Source of the DNA: Gautieria morchelliformis
Lineage: Eukaryota > Basidiomycota > Agaricomycetes > Gomphales > Gomphaceae
Assembly: GCA_015179125.1 (NCBI GenBank)
Contig: WHVA01000065.1
Coordinates: 186,001 to 250,000 of the forward strand
DNA: 64,000 nt
Direction of reading: 5' to 3'
The translations under genes were made by a program, and so were the position numbers. The notes beneath the pieces were generated by a model, which saw only the letters and a program-made list of their open reading frames with translations, searched no databases and was not told the DNA's origin. Of this stretch, positions 10,630-22,592 are shown piece by piece. Within the stretch, counting starts at the first letter, position 1; every line of letters begins with the position of its first letter.

Positions 10630-12037
10630 GTGGGGAGGGGCAGAGCAAAGGGCTAGGCGTGTGCTCCCTCACGGGCGGTCTCTTTTATAGCCAGGAATCG
10701 GCAACCTCGATCGCGCCACTGGAGCCGATGTCCCTGGATCTGCAACGATGCCTATTTGGCTGCATTACTTAAAAAGCTGTCCCCCGTGTCCCCTTCTGCA
10801 GTACATAAGTGAGCATTATCTATCGTGTGACTGAATGATGGACTCACGGTTCCTATCATTATTGGCAACTGGGGGCACTGCTTCTCGTATTCTCACCCGT
10901 TAAACATAGAGGCGCGCCTGATTTGACACCAGAGCTTGAGTTTGGCTTTCCCCGTGGCTAAATTTACCTTATTGCACATGATGAAGGTAGGCAGGCTCGG
11001 GGAGCCGCGAGTCCACTAGCCCTCGGGCGCCGCGAACACCCAAGCGCACGGGCTCTTTGGACCGGGTCCATACATTCCAGCATTAATATGCCACGTAATG
11101 GCCCAACGGCCTCAGCGAGCTGCCAGGTCAGCGCCCACGATGGCGTAAGAACACACGCTGGAGCTGGCAGTACTCCTTGCGTGGCGCTCTCCATCGCCGC
11201 GGCAGCGCCTGGCGGCGAGCCCTTGGCAAGAGGAGACGGGCATGGAAATACCACGAATACTCAGTGGGCACAACAGCCCGGTGATCACAGATGACAGGAC
11301 TGGCTGTTCTTCCAGACAGACGGCGACAGGCTCACATGCTCGCTATATGCAGGTCCACTGGGCGAGGCCGCTGCCATATGCCAGTGCAGCAGCAGCATGA
11401 TAGACGCATGGCATCTGGCATTCCCTTGACTCCATATCAAGGCAACAAATACAATAGCAACAATTGGACATCAAACATCAGCCAGGTAAGCACTTGCAGG
11501 AGGCGTAGACGAGCCCTGTTCCGCGTGTTTCCGCCTAATACGTGTGAGCACGTACGCAGTCTCGATTGTCCGCGGCGTTACTAAAGCCTCACAGGTGGCG
11601 TCGTTGACTGCACCATTCAACGCCACATCCATTGGGGTACTGCTTAGCCCAGGGACCTGGTCAGGCTTCTCATTACGCACCCCTATCAAGATTCGCGGAT
11701 CGCGAATGCGTAAACAGGGAACCAGGCAATTCCTATATAATGTATACTCATGCTTCTCGGCGGGGCTCAGTTCATGCTCACCACATACTCTTCTCCAATG
11801 TCAAGGTGTCCGCTGATGCTCCCTCGTCCATGCAAAGACAGTCGCAGCAACACACTAGTGCCCGACCCGACCGAATAGTTCAGTACTACAGTATCCCACC
11901 GCAATTTCACGAGCATGCTCACTATTGTTGCCATTCGCGCGCGATCATTTCATATATGCGCATCGGCGCTTTGTTGCTCCCGGTCACAGTAGAGGGCACC
12001 ACTTCCACCATTCTAACCGCTTGCATGTAAGAATGGC

Positions 12038-12779
12038 CACGATCGAAGAACCGTCGCTCTCACTTTCTGGCTATGGCCGACACCACAACCCACACGCAGG
12101 CCTCATCCTTGTTGCGCACATAGACCATGTGTGGACCTATGTCCAAACACAGACGATCGACTGCAGGAAATGTCGCTGGAGCACATGCTGCTGGGAAGTG
12201 ATGCGCCAACTTTGTTACCATCTCGTCACTAGCGTGAGCGGCTGGCAGGGCGAAAGATTCAAGTCAATCGCTGCGCTTGGCCTCCTGGAACAAATCTTTG
12301 AACCTCCATGGCCTGGTTATCGAACGGCATGGAATTGTCCATGAATAGAGGTCCTTTAGGTCCCCAGTCAACCCTTCGAAGACGCGGCTAAGATGCAGTT
12401 CAACGTCTTGTGCATAAATGCTACCATGATCAAAAACGAGGTTGCTCGGTGGTGTGCCTGCAATGGGTTATTAGATGCACATCTCGAGCCATGGCGGACG
12501 CTACCTCTTGACAAGGCTGCCTCTGAACAACCGTGTAGCCTGCAGACTCTCCCATGAGCCACAGCCGCCTCACAACCCCCCCGCCAAGACACTCGTCCGG
12601 ATGCGACGTCAAGGGGCTTCCCCAGCCCAGACAAGATGGTCAGTCTGCGCCACAGATTCTCGTCGTACAAACCATGTATATGAGAATGCGAGATGACACC
12701 TGAGGTCTGGGAAGAAAGCGAGCTGATAGAGAATGAGTTCGCGTGGGAGCCTAGCAAGTAGACATGGCGGCTCGATCAT
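12038..12779 (-). pseudogene. F-box protein gene, copy A, frameshifted
   Basis: Same gene as those at 44,818-45,572 and 55,275-56,029. Translation starts MIEPPCLLARLPRELILYQL, the F-box helix region. Near position 12,679 it lacks 14 bp present in the other copies, apparently lost between two short 'atacatg' repeats, which shifts the frame inside the F-box domain. The downstream part remains alignable, including the region starting NLVFDHGSIYAQ. A functional product is unlikely. Confidence 0.65.
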
Positions 12780-12976
12780 GTTGGATCGATGCGCGAGGAG
12801 TACCAGATGAGACCTGCGTTACCAAGCCCTTGCGAGCTCAGACGCGATGGTGGCCTAACAGCTCTATGATCCTTCGAGGCCGCGGGCTTATATGCCCGGA
12901 CGATCCTGTCCAGCGTTACTAGACCCTTGCGAGCCGGATGAGCTTCTGCTGTCTCACCTCATGTGAGTCATGTCCG

Positions 12977-13658
12977 CCTTGGTTCGTTCCAAGTTATGGG
13001 AAAGAGTCGTTGTCGGATACGGGAAAATAAGCCCAAGCCTCCCCATCCAGGATTTGCGCCCTTGGGAGAGGTACTGCTCCACCCAGCGCTCCTGCGGTCC
13101 GCCCCTTCCTGCGGGCCAGGATCAAATGGATCATAGTTGCGCCTCACTCGCGACTCTGCATAGAACTGTGGTTCGGGATAGGGGTCTGGAACTTGCATCT
13201 GGTCGTGCCAGCCGAATCCGTAACCGTAACCACAGTCAGCGCCGGCGGGTGGCAGATGAGGGTGTAGCTGCTTCTTCGGCGACCCAGGATACCTCGGTGG
13301 AGGACTGTCAGGGTATGGTGGAGCGTGGCTGTGCGAGGAGGAGACACTATCGGGATACGGTGGCACGTCCTGTTTGGAACTGTCTGGGTATAAAGGCGCG
13401 TAACTCTTGGTGACGGAACTGCGAGGCAATGAGGGAGGGACAACGTGGACATCGATGAGGCCGTAGGCGACGGGCTTGCACGTGACGTAGAACCAGGCAT
13501 TAGGGAAGATGCTGACCTCAAACCTCGTGCGTTGAGGCAAGAGGCACGTACGCCATCTCGGAGCCCATCTCGTGCTTGTACCGAAACGTGACAACCTCAG
13601 GAGGACCGTGGGGGATCGACGACCGCATGGTCGCGGTACTAACACTTGGAGTGTTCAT
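12977..13658 (-). pseudogene. Partial host gene with Pro/Tyr-rich C-terminus, interrupted by copy A
   Basis: The minus strand has an ATG at 13658-13656 with a TATA-like box (13703-13710) about 45-50 bp upstream. It encodes MNTPSVSTATMRSSIPHG followed by VTFRYKHEMGSEMAYVPLA. Another frame then encodes SIFPNAWFYVTCKPVAYGL followed by a Pro/Tyr/Ser-rich tail with several YPDS repeats. The two parts are out of frame without a plausible intron between them, which suggests an internal deletion. The 3' end runs into copy A. I do not recognise the family; the first block resembles small mushroom proteins of unknown function. Confidence 0.4.
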
Positions 13659-13826
13659 GAAGTTTTATGGGAATAAAGATAAGGTGAGAGGGGAGCTTGG
13701 GGGATATATAGGAGGCGGGATCGCCTTCGGCGCGAGGCATTGCCGTGACATCAACTTTTGTATATGCTGTCACTTAGGAGACACTGACGTCGACTTGCAA
13801 TTGTCGGAGCAACAGTCGCACGGCTG
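13525..13826. repeat. Right copy of the local duplication flanking copy A
   Basis: Partner of 9773-9925 in the same orientation. This copy is longer, with about 145 bp and 18 bp that the left copy lacks. It contains the TATA-like box and start codon of the partial minus-strand gene. Confidence 0.7.
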
Positions 13827-14099
13827 ACTAATGCGAGAACGAATGTATGCGCCCTCTTCATCCTTTCGCTCTCGCCTTCACCACCACGGTCAGCCCGCGA
13901 CCCACCTCATCGTAGCTGCCCGCCCATAGCCTTTTCTTTTCTTCAACCCCGTTCTCCCTCACCATTAGCACCACCTGTATCTACCCCACATGCCTCACGG
14001 CAATCCACCAAGAGGAGAGACGATCCAAGGCATACCGGACCTCGGCCCCTCTAACCCCCTACGCCCCTCTGTCCGCCCTCTGTCCGATACGATTTACAC

Positions 14100-15885
14100 A
14101 CTCGCCGTTGAGACGACCGAAATGGTCAACAAATGATATCGCAACCTTAACGAGGACAGACGCCGGAGACGCCAACTCGCTCAGTCCTCCGGTGACGTGG
14201 GCTCTGACGACGACGAAGAACAGCCCATTCCCGACATGTCCACCTGGATCTCCTCCCCTCGCCCGCCCAACCCCCTAATGACCCTGACCCCCCTCCCCCT
14301 CCCACTCCCTTGCACAACCCCCTCCCTAAGCCCACCACTCCTTCTGACCCTGCTCATCCTCTTGCTCTTCATGACCAAATTATTGACTAAACTTTGCTCC
14401 CACCCCTCTACACCCTCGAGTCCATTGGCGACAACGTGCACAAAGTCGACTCGGTCAGCATTCCCAACGCCATCCGCCAGATGGTGCACGGTAAGCTATA
14501 CATCCCACTGTCCTGCTCACCACCGCAGCACTCAACTGCATCCGTGAGAATGCTGGCCTCAAGTTTGTCAAGATCCCCAATGGCATTGTCCGCCAATCCC
14601 TTGATCCCACCCAGTTCGGCGACAAAGAACACCTCTCGTCGGACAAATGGACCCAAGCCTACATGAACTGGCTCACCCTGGTTGACACCATATACACTCC
14701 TGAGATCAGTGTTGGATGGCATGAACACTACCACAGCATGCTTGCTGACAAAGAGTTCTCCTTCTGGTTCCCGGCCTGGCGCAAACACAACAAACAGCTT
14801 TGCTCCAAGTTCATGTGCAAACCTTTCCTTGTCGACCCCAAATGCCCATCATATGTCCAAGCCATCGAGAGAGTGTGCATGCAAGTTTTCATCCACTCCA
14901 ACCCCTCCTATGCCACTGGCCCCTCCAACTGGAGCCAATGCCCAATGGAATGACCACAAATGAACTTGGACTCACACTACCGCCCCTATGCCACCCCACC
15001 CCCTAAAGCTCCCTTCTCTGCTCTTGCTGCTTCTGCTCATGGCCCTAGCCTTCAGCCCCCCTGGGACCACTCAAAGACCCTCTGCATGCGCTGCGGCACT
15101 GTCAGCGGCACAGTAGCCGATTGCCCAGCCTCCACCTCCAGCAGGCCCAAATGCCCCATCATTGTTGACTACAAAAACAAGAGACTCCCCACCCTCAACA
15201 GCAGGGAACTCTGCATCTGGTTCAATGTCAAAGGAAGCTGTAGTGACAACAGGCTGTCCCATCCTATCCACTCCTGCTCCCTGTGTGGCGACACTGCCCA
15301 TGGCGCTGCGCACTGCACCCGCAACTGACCTGTCCCAAATCCTGTACAATATCCCTACACTGTACAAACCTGATGGCTGGAAGTCCATGCTCGCACACTG
15401 TATTCTTACGCATTCCTTTCCCAATATGGTACATGACATCACATACGGCTCTCCCATTGGTAATCTGCCCCCTCTCCAATGCACCTTCATTCCCAACAAC
15501 CTCATCTCAAGCAACCTCAACCCCCAGTTCATCTCGGATGACATCGCTGCAGAAGTGGCAGCCAGCAGGATCAGCGGCCCCTTCACCACCAAAAGCACAT
15601 GCCAGCTTGGTGGCCACTTCCACACCTCCCCACTAGGCCTCATCCCCAAGCCTGTCAAAGACTCTGGGGTCCTTCGCCTCATCTGCCACTTGTCAAAACG
15701 CAACCAGAACGGCACTTCAACCAACAACTGACTAGACTTTGATGATTTTCTCACAAAATGGGGTTCCACAGCCCAATGTGCTGACTTCGTAAGTACCTTC
15801 TCTGCGTCTCCGTACACCCCCCCCCCTGTGCATAGCGTACCCATGCATGCTGTGCCCTGTGCATGTCATCCTCCATGCGTGGTGT
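14100..15885 (+). mobile_element. DIRS-like tyrosine-recombinase retroelement, 5' part (gag-like and RT start)
   Basis: Start uncertain; 13,829-14,100 is CT-rich and shows no gene. The + strand encodes, in frames broken by stops, a gag-like protein (NAIRQMVHGKLYIPLS, SDKWTQAYMNWLTLVDTIYT, FWFPAWRKHNKQLCSKF). Two Cys/His clusters follow (CMRCGTVSGTVADCP and HSCSLCGDTAHGAAHC). The beginning of the reverse transcriptase comes next (GGHFHTSPLGLIPKP, then LRLICHLSKRN). The RT exon ends at a good donor (gtaagt, 15,789). The intron that follows is interrupted at 15,885 by Copia-1 and resumes at 21,130. The layout matches basidiomycete DIRS-like elements. Several in-frame stops show it is inactive. 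Confidence 0.65.
15881..15885. repeat. Target-site duplication of Copia-1, left (ggtgt)
   Basis: Five-base direct repeat immediately before the first LTR base. It matches 21,130-21,134 immediately after the second LTR. Confidence 0.9.
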
Positions 15886-16374
15886 TGTTAGCAACTAGGG
15901 GCTATGGCAGGGAAGGTTCGGTAGAGTTCTTAGAAAGCTAGAATCAAATACACTCTCTCAGTGAATTTATTGTCACTGAGGTATTAATACAATACCTAGA
16001 ATCAAATACACTACATGATTTTCAGTCAACATGCTATGTAAATATGAAAGATACTACTCGCCTCTCTCAGTGAATTTATTGTCACTGAGAGAGGAGCACT
16101 ATCCTGTCTCAGAAGGCATATACGTGCACCCGGCCCTTTAGCGCCCAAGGGCTCGCGCGTTGAAGTCATTTCAAACTCCGCTGGGTGCAGCCGCCTGTGA
16201 AAATAGAAATAACAGAATGGAATGGAGAGATAGGGAGTGACTAGAAATTTTCGAAAATAAGCAGAGAAGTGGATGCATGGTACAAGAACAATGTGAGAAA
16301 CAATTGGAAACACCACACAATAAATTGAACATATTATGCTTGATTTTGGTGCAGGAGCATAAATGCACCCAACA
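15886..16374 (-). repeat. Copia-1 LTR (3' LTR in element orientation)
   Basis: 489 bp, starting tgttagcaac and ending cacccaaca. It is the same length as the LTR at 20,641-21,129, and I noticed only one difference between them (gggctcgcgcg versus gggctcacgcg). Each LTR contains an internal inverted repeat around 'tctcagtgaatttattgtca'. Confidence 0.95.
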
Positions 16375-16387
16375 CGCCCCCTCAAGC

Positions 16388-19300
16388 TTAATATATTCCG
16401 ATTCTCTCATTGAGGATTCTCACTCTAGGACTAGGAAGTCCTTTAGTGAGAAGATCGGCTAGCATGTGTTCCGTTGGTAGGTACACAAGCTTAATTTCTT
16501 CATCTTCGACTATATCTCGGATGAAATATAATCTAATGTCGAAATGCTTGGTCCTCGTGTGTTGTTGAGTGCCATAGACGATGGCAATGGCTGATTGATT
16601 GTCTGAATAAAGTTTGATGGGACAATTCAGCGGTTGGAATACTTCAGAAATAAAGTGGCGCATCCATAAGGCTTCTTTGCTTGCATGAGTCAGGGCAACG
16701 AATTCGGCTTCAGTTGATGATAGGGCTACTATGGATTGTTTTTGACAACTCCATGATACTGTCCCTCCATCAATCTGAAAAATATAAGCCGAGTATGAGT
16801 GCCTGTGCTCTTGAGAAGCCCAATCCGCATCTGAATACCCAATGAGGCCGTCTCGATTTTTCCCAAGTGTCAATTTGTAGTCCATCGTCCTTTTAGATAT
16901 TTAAAGACACGTTTGACTGCATGCCAATGTGTTGGACCTGGGTTTTCGAGGAATTGAGAAAGTAATGACACTGCGAATGCAATGTCTGGTCGAGTGGCTA
17001 CTGCTGCCCACATCAATGATCCTATTGCTTGTCTGTATGGAATTCTTGACATCTTCTGTTTGTCTTCGTCTGTAGAAGGGCATTGGTCTCTGGATAATTT
17101 AACGGCTGGGTCGAGAGGCGTTGAAAATGTTTTGGCATCATCCAGATTGAATTTTTTGATGATTTTCTGGATGTATGCGGCTTGTGATATTGCAATCGAT
17201 TTGTTATTCCAATCTCTTTCGATTTTGAGGTTCAAAAGCCAGTGAATCTCGCCTAGATCTTTCATACTGAAGATCTGGGCAAGGTCATGCTTTACCCCAT
17301 CGAGGATTGGTTGACTCTCAGCTGTGATAGTGAGGTCATCTACTGCCGTTGCAATAATCGCATGCCCTCTCGGTCCACGTCTGCAAAATACAGCTCCATC
17401 CGAAGCTGATTTAGTGAATCCTAACTTGAGAAATTCACCACTCAGACGTTTGTACCATTCCCTTCCAGATTGTTTGAGGCCGTAAAGTGCTTTCTTCAGC
17501 AGGAGGACATCATCTTTGTCTCCGGTCTCATATCCATACGGCTGTCTCATGTAAATAGGTTCTGGCAGTGTAGCATTCAAATACGCACTGTCCACATCCA
17601 TTTGGTGAATAGGCCAGTTATTCCTGGCAGCAATGGCACATGATCCGTAAGGAAGTCATCCGAGCAACAGGTGCATAGGTTTCATTGTAGTCCACTCCAA
17701 AACTTTGTGTGAAGCCTTGGGCGACCATCCTCGATCTAGGTGTAATGGGTTCACCTTCTGGATTGCGTTTCCAGAGGAATACCCATCTATTTCCGACAAT
17801 ATTTGCCCCAGGAGGTGGTTTAACCACTTCCCATACACCTTTGTCGAGTAGCACCTTATACTCTTTATCCATCGATGCTTTCCACATAGGATCATTTAAG
17901 GCTTCATCTGCATTGCTAGGCTCAGTCTGATTCAAATCCGGCAGCACCTTATCTTTGTTTTGATCGGAGGTCGAAAGTGTACTGATGGCAAGGTTATAAT
18001 CACTGATGCCGTCAGTGACAGAGGATAAATCTTGTTCGAATAATTTGTCTTGATGGTCCTCAATGTCCTCGTAAGCTAGTGTAGTGATACCTGCACCAGC
18101 ATGTCTCTTAGCTTGAGACCTTGTTACAGGACCACTTGGGGCCGGCTGCACCTGCTGCTGACGGATCCTCTCGCTTCTCCTTGTTGGAGCAGCTTCTTTA
18201 GGTCTGACATCAATAGTCTGACTGGGTTGCAGCTCTTCAAGACGTTCCTCTGGTTCATTATTGTCAATTTCTTCGATCTTTGCCTCCTCACTGACTAAGC
18301 AGCTAGGCATGGGTGCTGGTGCCGAAATGGCCTGTATCACTTTTCTGGACGTAGGTAGCTGTGACTCTTCAATAGAAATGATTGGAGCTTTGCCCCCCTT
18401 CATCTCTGAGTCAAATATAACATTCCGCTCGACAGAAACCTTCTGAGAGTCAGGCCAGTAGATGCAGTGACCATGGCTCTGTCCAGAGATTCCTATCCAC
18501 CAAGCTCTTTTGGCACGGGCTGCTAGTTTGTTTCCCTCTTTGACTTTAACGTAGACTTCAATTCCCCACACGTGTATGTCTTTCAGGTTCGGTTTCTCAT
18601 GATGGATCATTTCAAAAGGGGTTTTGTCTGGCAAAGCTCTTGTGTGTGTCCGATTCCTAAGATAGTTGGCATGCAAAATTGCATGCCCCCATAGAGTCTT
18701 AGGAAGACTTGATTCCAATAGCATGGCACGAGCTCTTTCAACTAGAGTTCGGTTTAAACATTCAGCAACACCATTCGACTCTGGGGTGTCATGTACAGTT
18801 AACCGATGCTTCATGCCTTGCTTGGCTAAATGCTGTTCGAATTCCGAGCTTGTGTATTCGCCCCCTCTGTCGGAAACAAGTGCTTTGATATGCACATTCC
18901 TCTGTCGAAGCATCAAAGCCTCGTAGAGTTTGTATTTTGAAAATGCTTCCGATTTGTTTGCCATCAAATAGATAACCGATTCCCTTGAGTAGTCGTCGAT
19001 GAAGGACACATAATAGGATTTCTTGTCAATTGTGGAGTGTCTCGCTGGTCCCCAGACATCAGAATAAATTCTGTCACCGAATTTTGATGATCGGCTTCTG
19101 GGTTCCTGAGGAAGTGATTTACGTGCAATCTTCACTTGAATGCACGCATCGCAAACAACCTTGTCACCTTTTGAGCTCAATTCAATGCCTAATATCATGC
19201 CACGGTTGAGCAAGTGCTGTAGGGACTTTTGTGAAATGTGCCCCATTTTCTGATGTATCTCCATGGCTGATGCGCATATATGCGCTTCGGCACTTGTGTG

Positions 19301-20634
19301 TTGTAAATCAAATCGATATAAGCCATTCAGCTTCGGTGCTTGCATCAATATCCTGCCTTTACGATTGGATATTGTGCATTTCTGATTGGCTATTTGTGTG
19401 TTATAGCCTGCATCATCGCACCGGCCGATCGAGATCAGGGTAACAGCCATTTTTGGCGCATAGAACATATCCTTCAATGTAATGTTCACAGTCTTATCTC
19501 CAACCTTGTTAGATAGCACAAGTGAGCCTGAACCGAAGGCATCAAGAGTGCCTTTGTTGGCTGCACGAATTGTGCGCGGTTGTGAGAATGGACTGTAATC
19601 CCTCAATAAATTCTTGTGAGGGGTCATATGTGCGGTCGTTCCAGTGTCGAGGATAACAACAGTGTCCAGAGATAAACTACTCAAATTAGAGCAGTCGAAG
19701 TTGGCGAAAGCGGCTGGACTGCCACTCTCATCCTCCTTAGAGGACACTTCTTCGGCAACATTTGCCTTGGCTTTGCCCTTCTTCTTTTTGGCTTTCGCTT
19801 TCTTCTTCTGATGTGGCCCCTGGCCTTCTTTACCACCTCCTTTAGCCCAGCAACTCTCAATAGCATGTCCAGGCTTGTGGCAATTACTGCATGTAGGCAC
19901 CTTCGGGTCTTTCCGGCCCTTCTGCCCTTTCGTAGATGAACCAATAAATGCCTGCTCTTCTTGTGAAATATTAAGGGTCTTTCTCCTGTCGTATTGAGCC
20001 TTTAGTACTCTGATAATATCATCAGGCACTAAGGGCATTCCACATTCTTCGAGCGACATGGTAAGGGCATTCATAACTGCCTCATAGGAGGGTGGAAGTG
20101 ACGCAAGGATGATGTCTGTGAACTCTCCTTCAGAAATTCTGGCTCCCATCTCATTGAGACGAGCATAGAGGTCTTGGGCCTTGTCCAAGTGATCTCTCAA
20201 GTCTCCATCCTCAGGACACCTCATACTGCGAAGCTGTCTCTGTAGGTTGGTGAGGACCATCTTGGGCTTTTTGGTCATCTCATTGACCAATGCATCCCAG
20301 ACTTCTTTTGCTGTGTGCTTCTTCTGTAGCATCAGAGCTAGTGACTCTGACACTGAGACGATTATTTGGGTTTTTTCCTGTCCTTCTCTGGCAAGATACT
20401 TCTCCAGCTTCTCCTCAGCCTTCTCTATCTGAGTTTCCTCAGCTTCTGTGAGAATATGGCCTGGGGCATGACTGGAGGATCAGGAGGTCGAATGGCTCTC
20501 CCTTCTATATGCCTGAGTAGATTTTTGGACTCAAAATAACTTGTGAGAGTAGCTCGCCACAGAGGCCAATTACTTCCATCTGTTGCAAGCTTCTCCACAC
20601 CCAAAAGCTTCTGCGAAGTGTCTGCGGGGCCCAT
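16388..20634 (-). pseudogene. Copia-1 Gag-Pol polyprotein with three frameshifts
   Basis: Translation begins MGPADTSQKLLGVEKL at 20,634, next to the LTR. In order it has: a Gag domain; a zinc knuckle CSNCHKPGHAIESCW; aspartic protease VILDTGTTAHMTPH; the GAG-pre-integrase region; an integrase core with YSDVWGPARH, FIDDYSRESV and DRGGEYTSSEFE; a reverse transcriptase with TAVDDLTIT; and RNase H with YSDADWASQEHR, SSTEAEFVALTHASKEALWM and LYSDNQSAIAI. Frame changes occur near 20,465, 17,645 and 16,885, each consistent with a one-base indel. No in-frame stop was seen in the long central frame of about 910 codons. The frameshifts may be real or assembly errors. Confidence 0.9.
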
Positions 20635-20640
20635 AACCCT
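20624..20640 (-). promoter_or_regulatory. Copia-1 primer binding site (half-tRNA initiator Met type)
   Basis: Directly inside the 5' LTR, the minus strand reads agggttatgggccccgc. Its complement contains the CAT anticodon flanked as in an initiator-methionine tRNA anticodon stem-loop. That is the known Copia mode, in which a cleaved half tRNA primes synthesis. The polyprotein ATG overlaps this site. Confidence 0.6.
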
Positions 20641-21129
20641 TGTTAGCAACTAGGGGCTATGGCAGGGAAGGTTCGGTAGAGTTCTTAGAAAGCTAGAATC
20701 AAATACACTCTCTCAGTGAATTTATTGTCACTGAGGTATTAATACAATACCTAGAATCAAATACACTACATGATTTTCAGTCAACATGCTATGTAAATAT
20801 GAAAGATACTACTCGCCTCTCTCAGTGAATTTATTGTCACTGAGAGAGGAGCACTATCCTGTCTCAGAAGGCATATACGTGCACCCGGCCCTTTAGCGCC
20901 CAAGGGCTCACGCGTTGAAGTCATTTCAAACTCCGCTGGGTGCAGCCGCCTGTGAAAATAGAAATAACAGAATGGAATGGAGAGATAGGGAGTGACTAGA
21001 AATTTTCGAAAATAAGCAGAGAAGTGGATGCATGGTACAAGAACAATGTGAGAAACAATTGGAAACACCACACAATAAATTGAACATATTATGCTTGATT
21101 TTGGTGCAGGAGCATAAATGCACCCAACA
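20641..21129 (-). repeat. Copia-1 LTR (5' LTR in element orientation)
   Basis: 489 bp, starting tgttagcaac and ending cacccaaca, nearly identical to 15,886-16,374. Followed by the target-site copy ggtgt at 21,130-21,134. Confidence 0.95.
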
Positions 21130-22379
21130 GGTGTGCCCCGTGGGTGAGATACCCGTGCATTGTTCTACCCCTTGCATGCTTTGCCTTGATTTGCCTTGCT
21201 GTGTTACCCACCTCTCACCCCTTCCCTCTCTCGCACAGGTTGTCTCGTGTTACCTGGCACTCAAGAAGCCACGCTTGACATCCAACTTGAATATTGTAAC
21301 TCCCATATTTTGCCCCCACACAAAGCATACATTGCTCTCATGTGGAAGGGTGAAATATACATCGAGCACTGCACCGTGTTCAGGCTTGCCACTGCAGGTG
21401 GCATCCAAGGGTCTATGGCCAACACTGTGGTTGCCATTTTCACATTCATGGGCATCGACTACATCATCAAGTGGGTAGACAACTTCTGCTTCTTTTGCAT
21501 CCCCATCCGCACCATCACAGACAAGTCCAGCAACCCACACTACCTGTACTGGGTCAACCTTTCCACCATCCTTGATGCTTCACGCCCACTTGGCATCCCC
21601 TGGCACCCCACCACAAAGAAAGACCAAGACTTCGCCTTCACCTTTGAATACCACGGCTTCAAATGGACCCTTCCCTGTCTTGCTGACAACTCCCGCAGCA
21701 TCCATTTCCCAGACAGCAACAGCTTAAGGCCATAGCCAAGCTTGACGCCTTCCTGGGAATGGCATCCTCCACAGTAGGATGTAAACCCTGCGCCTCGCTC
21801 CACAGCACACTCCAGCACATCACCTTTGTATACTGGGACAGCCGCTCCTACCTCCCTCACCTCTGCACCTTTATGTCAAAGTTTACCAACAACTTCTCAC
21901 GGCTCCACGTACCCACCTCCATCACACGTGATCTGACATGGTGGTGTGACATCCTCTCCAAACCTGCCGGCTCTCATCTCCTCACTCCTTGCCTTCCCCT
22001 TGACCTCAACATCTGGGTCGATGTGTCAACGACATGGAGAATAGGTGTGGTAGTTGGCCACATGTGGGCCGCCTGGCGACTCCTGTAGAAGATCACAGGG
22101 TGGTCGCAGTAGGAAAGAACGGCTTAGGTATTATTAGGCGCTGAGCGCGCACTATACAGTACCCCAGAAAACATTGCAAGATTACAAACTCCAACAACTC
22201 CTACCAGGATGGAAAGCTCATGGCCGCGACATCGGGCTGAGTCCATTGCACTCAAAATCGCCATCCTCTGGCTTGTGGCGCAAGGTGCCCACAATGCCCA
22301 TGCGATCGTGCAAGGAGACAACACCAGCATCATTGGTGCCTTTGACAAGGGCAGGTCCCATTCAATTCCCCGTAATGAC
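21130..22379 (+). mobile_element. DIRS-like retroelement, 3' part (RT and RNase H)
   Basis: Continuation of the element at 14,100-15,885 after Copia-1. The intron ends at an acceptor near 21,239. The RT resumes with LPGTQEATLDI, then ILPPHKAYIALMWKGEIYIE, LATAGGIQGSMANTVVAIF and the catalytic box KWVDNF, where the usual second Asp has become Asn. The RNase H part follows, with DVSTTWRIG, AESIALKIAILWLV and GDNTSIIGAFDKG. Frame breaks and stops occur between RT and RNase H. The element is cut at 22,379 by the LTR of Copia-2, so its recombinase is absent here. Related recombinase fragments lie in arms B and C. Confidence 0.7.
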
Positions 22380-22582
22380 TATTGGAGACTGTACTAGAAT
22401 ATTAGTTCTAGGTACAGGGATCATCAATAACATGCATAAAGTGAGTGTAAGGATGGTTTACCTCAGTCTACAATGTGTGTGATAAGGCTGAGGGAAACCA
22501 TGAAACTCTGACTTGCATCTCAAGGACTCCATGTATGTGGGTGCTTATGGATGTGGCAGGGGTCACACTTGTAACACCAACA
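22380..22582 (-). repeat. Copia-2 LTR
   Basis: Starts tattggagactgtactag and ends aacaccaaca. It is related to the LTRs at 29,893-30,154, 38,111-38,688 and 62,234-62,488, all of which share the TGTTGG...CCAATA termini on the element strand. The adjacent purine-rich tract (gcttgagggga on the minus strand) fits a polypurine tract. Confidence 0.75.
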
Positions 22583-22592
22583 CATCCCCTCA

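Larger units (their letters stand above)
9938..12976. repeat. Copy A: internally deleted copy of the arm B/C repeat unit
   Basis: The left end (9938-10005) matches 39,163-39,230 in arm B. From about 10,417 to 12,976 the sequence runs collinear with arm B 43,005-45,765, with small substitutions and indels. The roughly 3.8 kb between these blocks in arm B, which encode most of the large array gene, are replaced by about 400 bp of rearranged sequence containing hairpins and a kinase exon. No terminal inverted repeat or target-site duplication is evident, so the copying mechanism is unknown. Confidence 0.75.
15886..21129 (-). mobile_element. Copia-1: complete Ty1/copia retrotransposon with near-identical LTRs
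   Basis: 5,244 bp, minus orientation, bounded by 489-bp LTRs and a 5-bp target-site duplication (ggtgt). It inserted into the intron of the DIRS-like element. Coding capacity spans 20,634 to 16,388 and all copia domains are present. The near-identity of the LTRs points to recent insertion, yet three single-base frameshifts interrupt the polyprotein. Confidence 0.95.
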
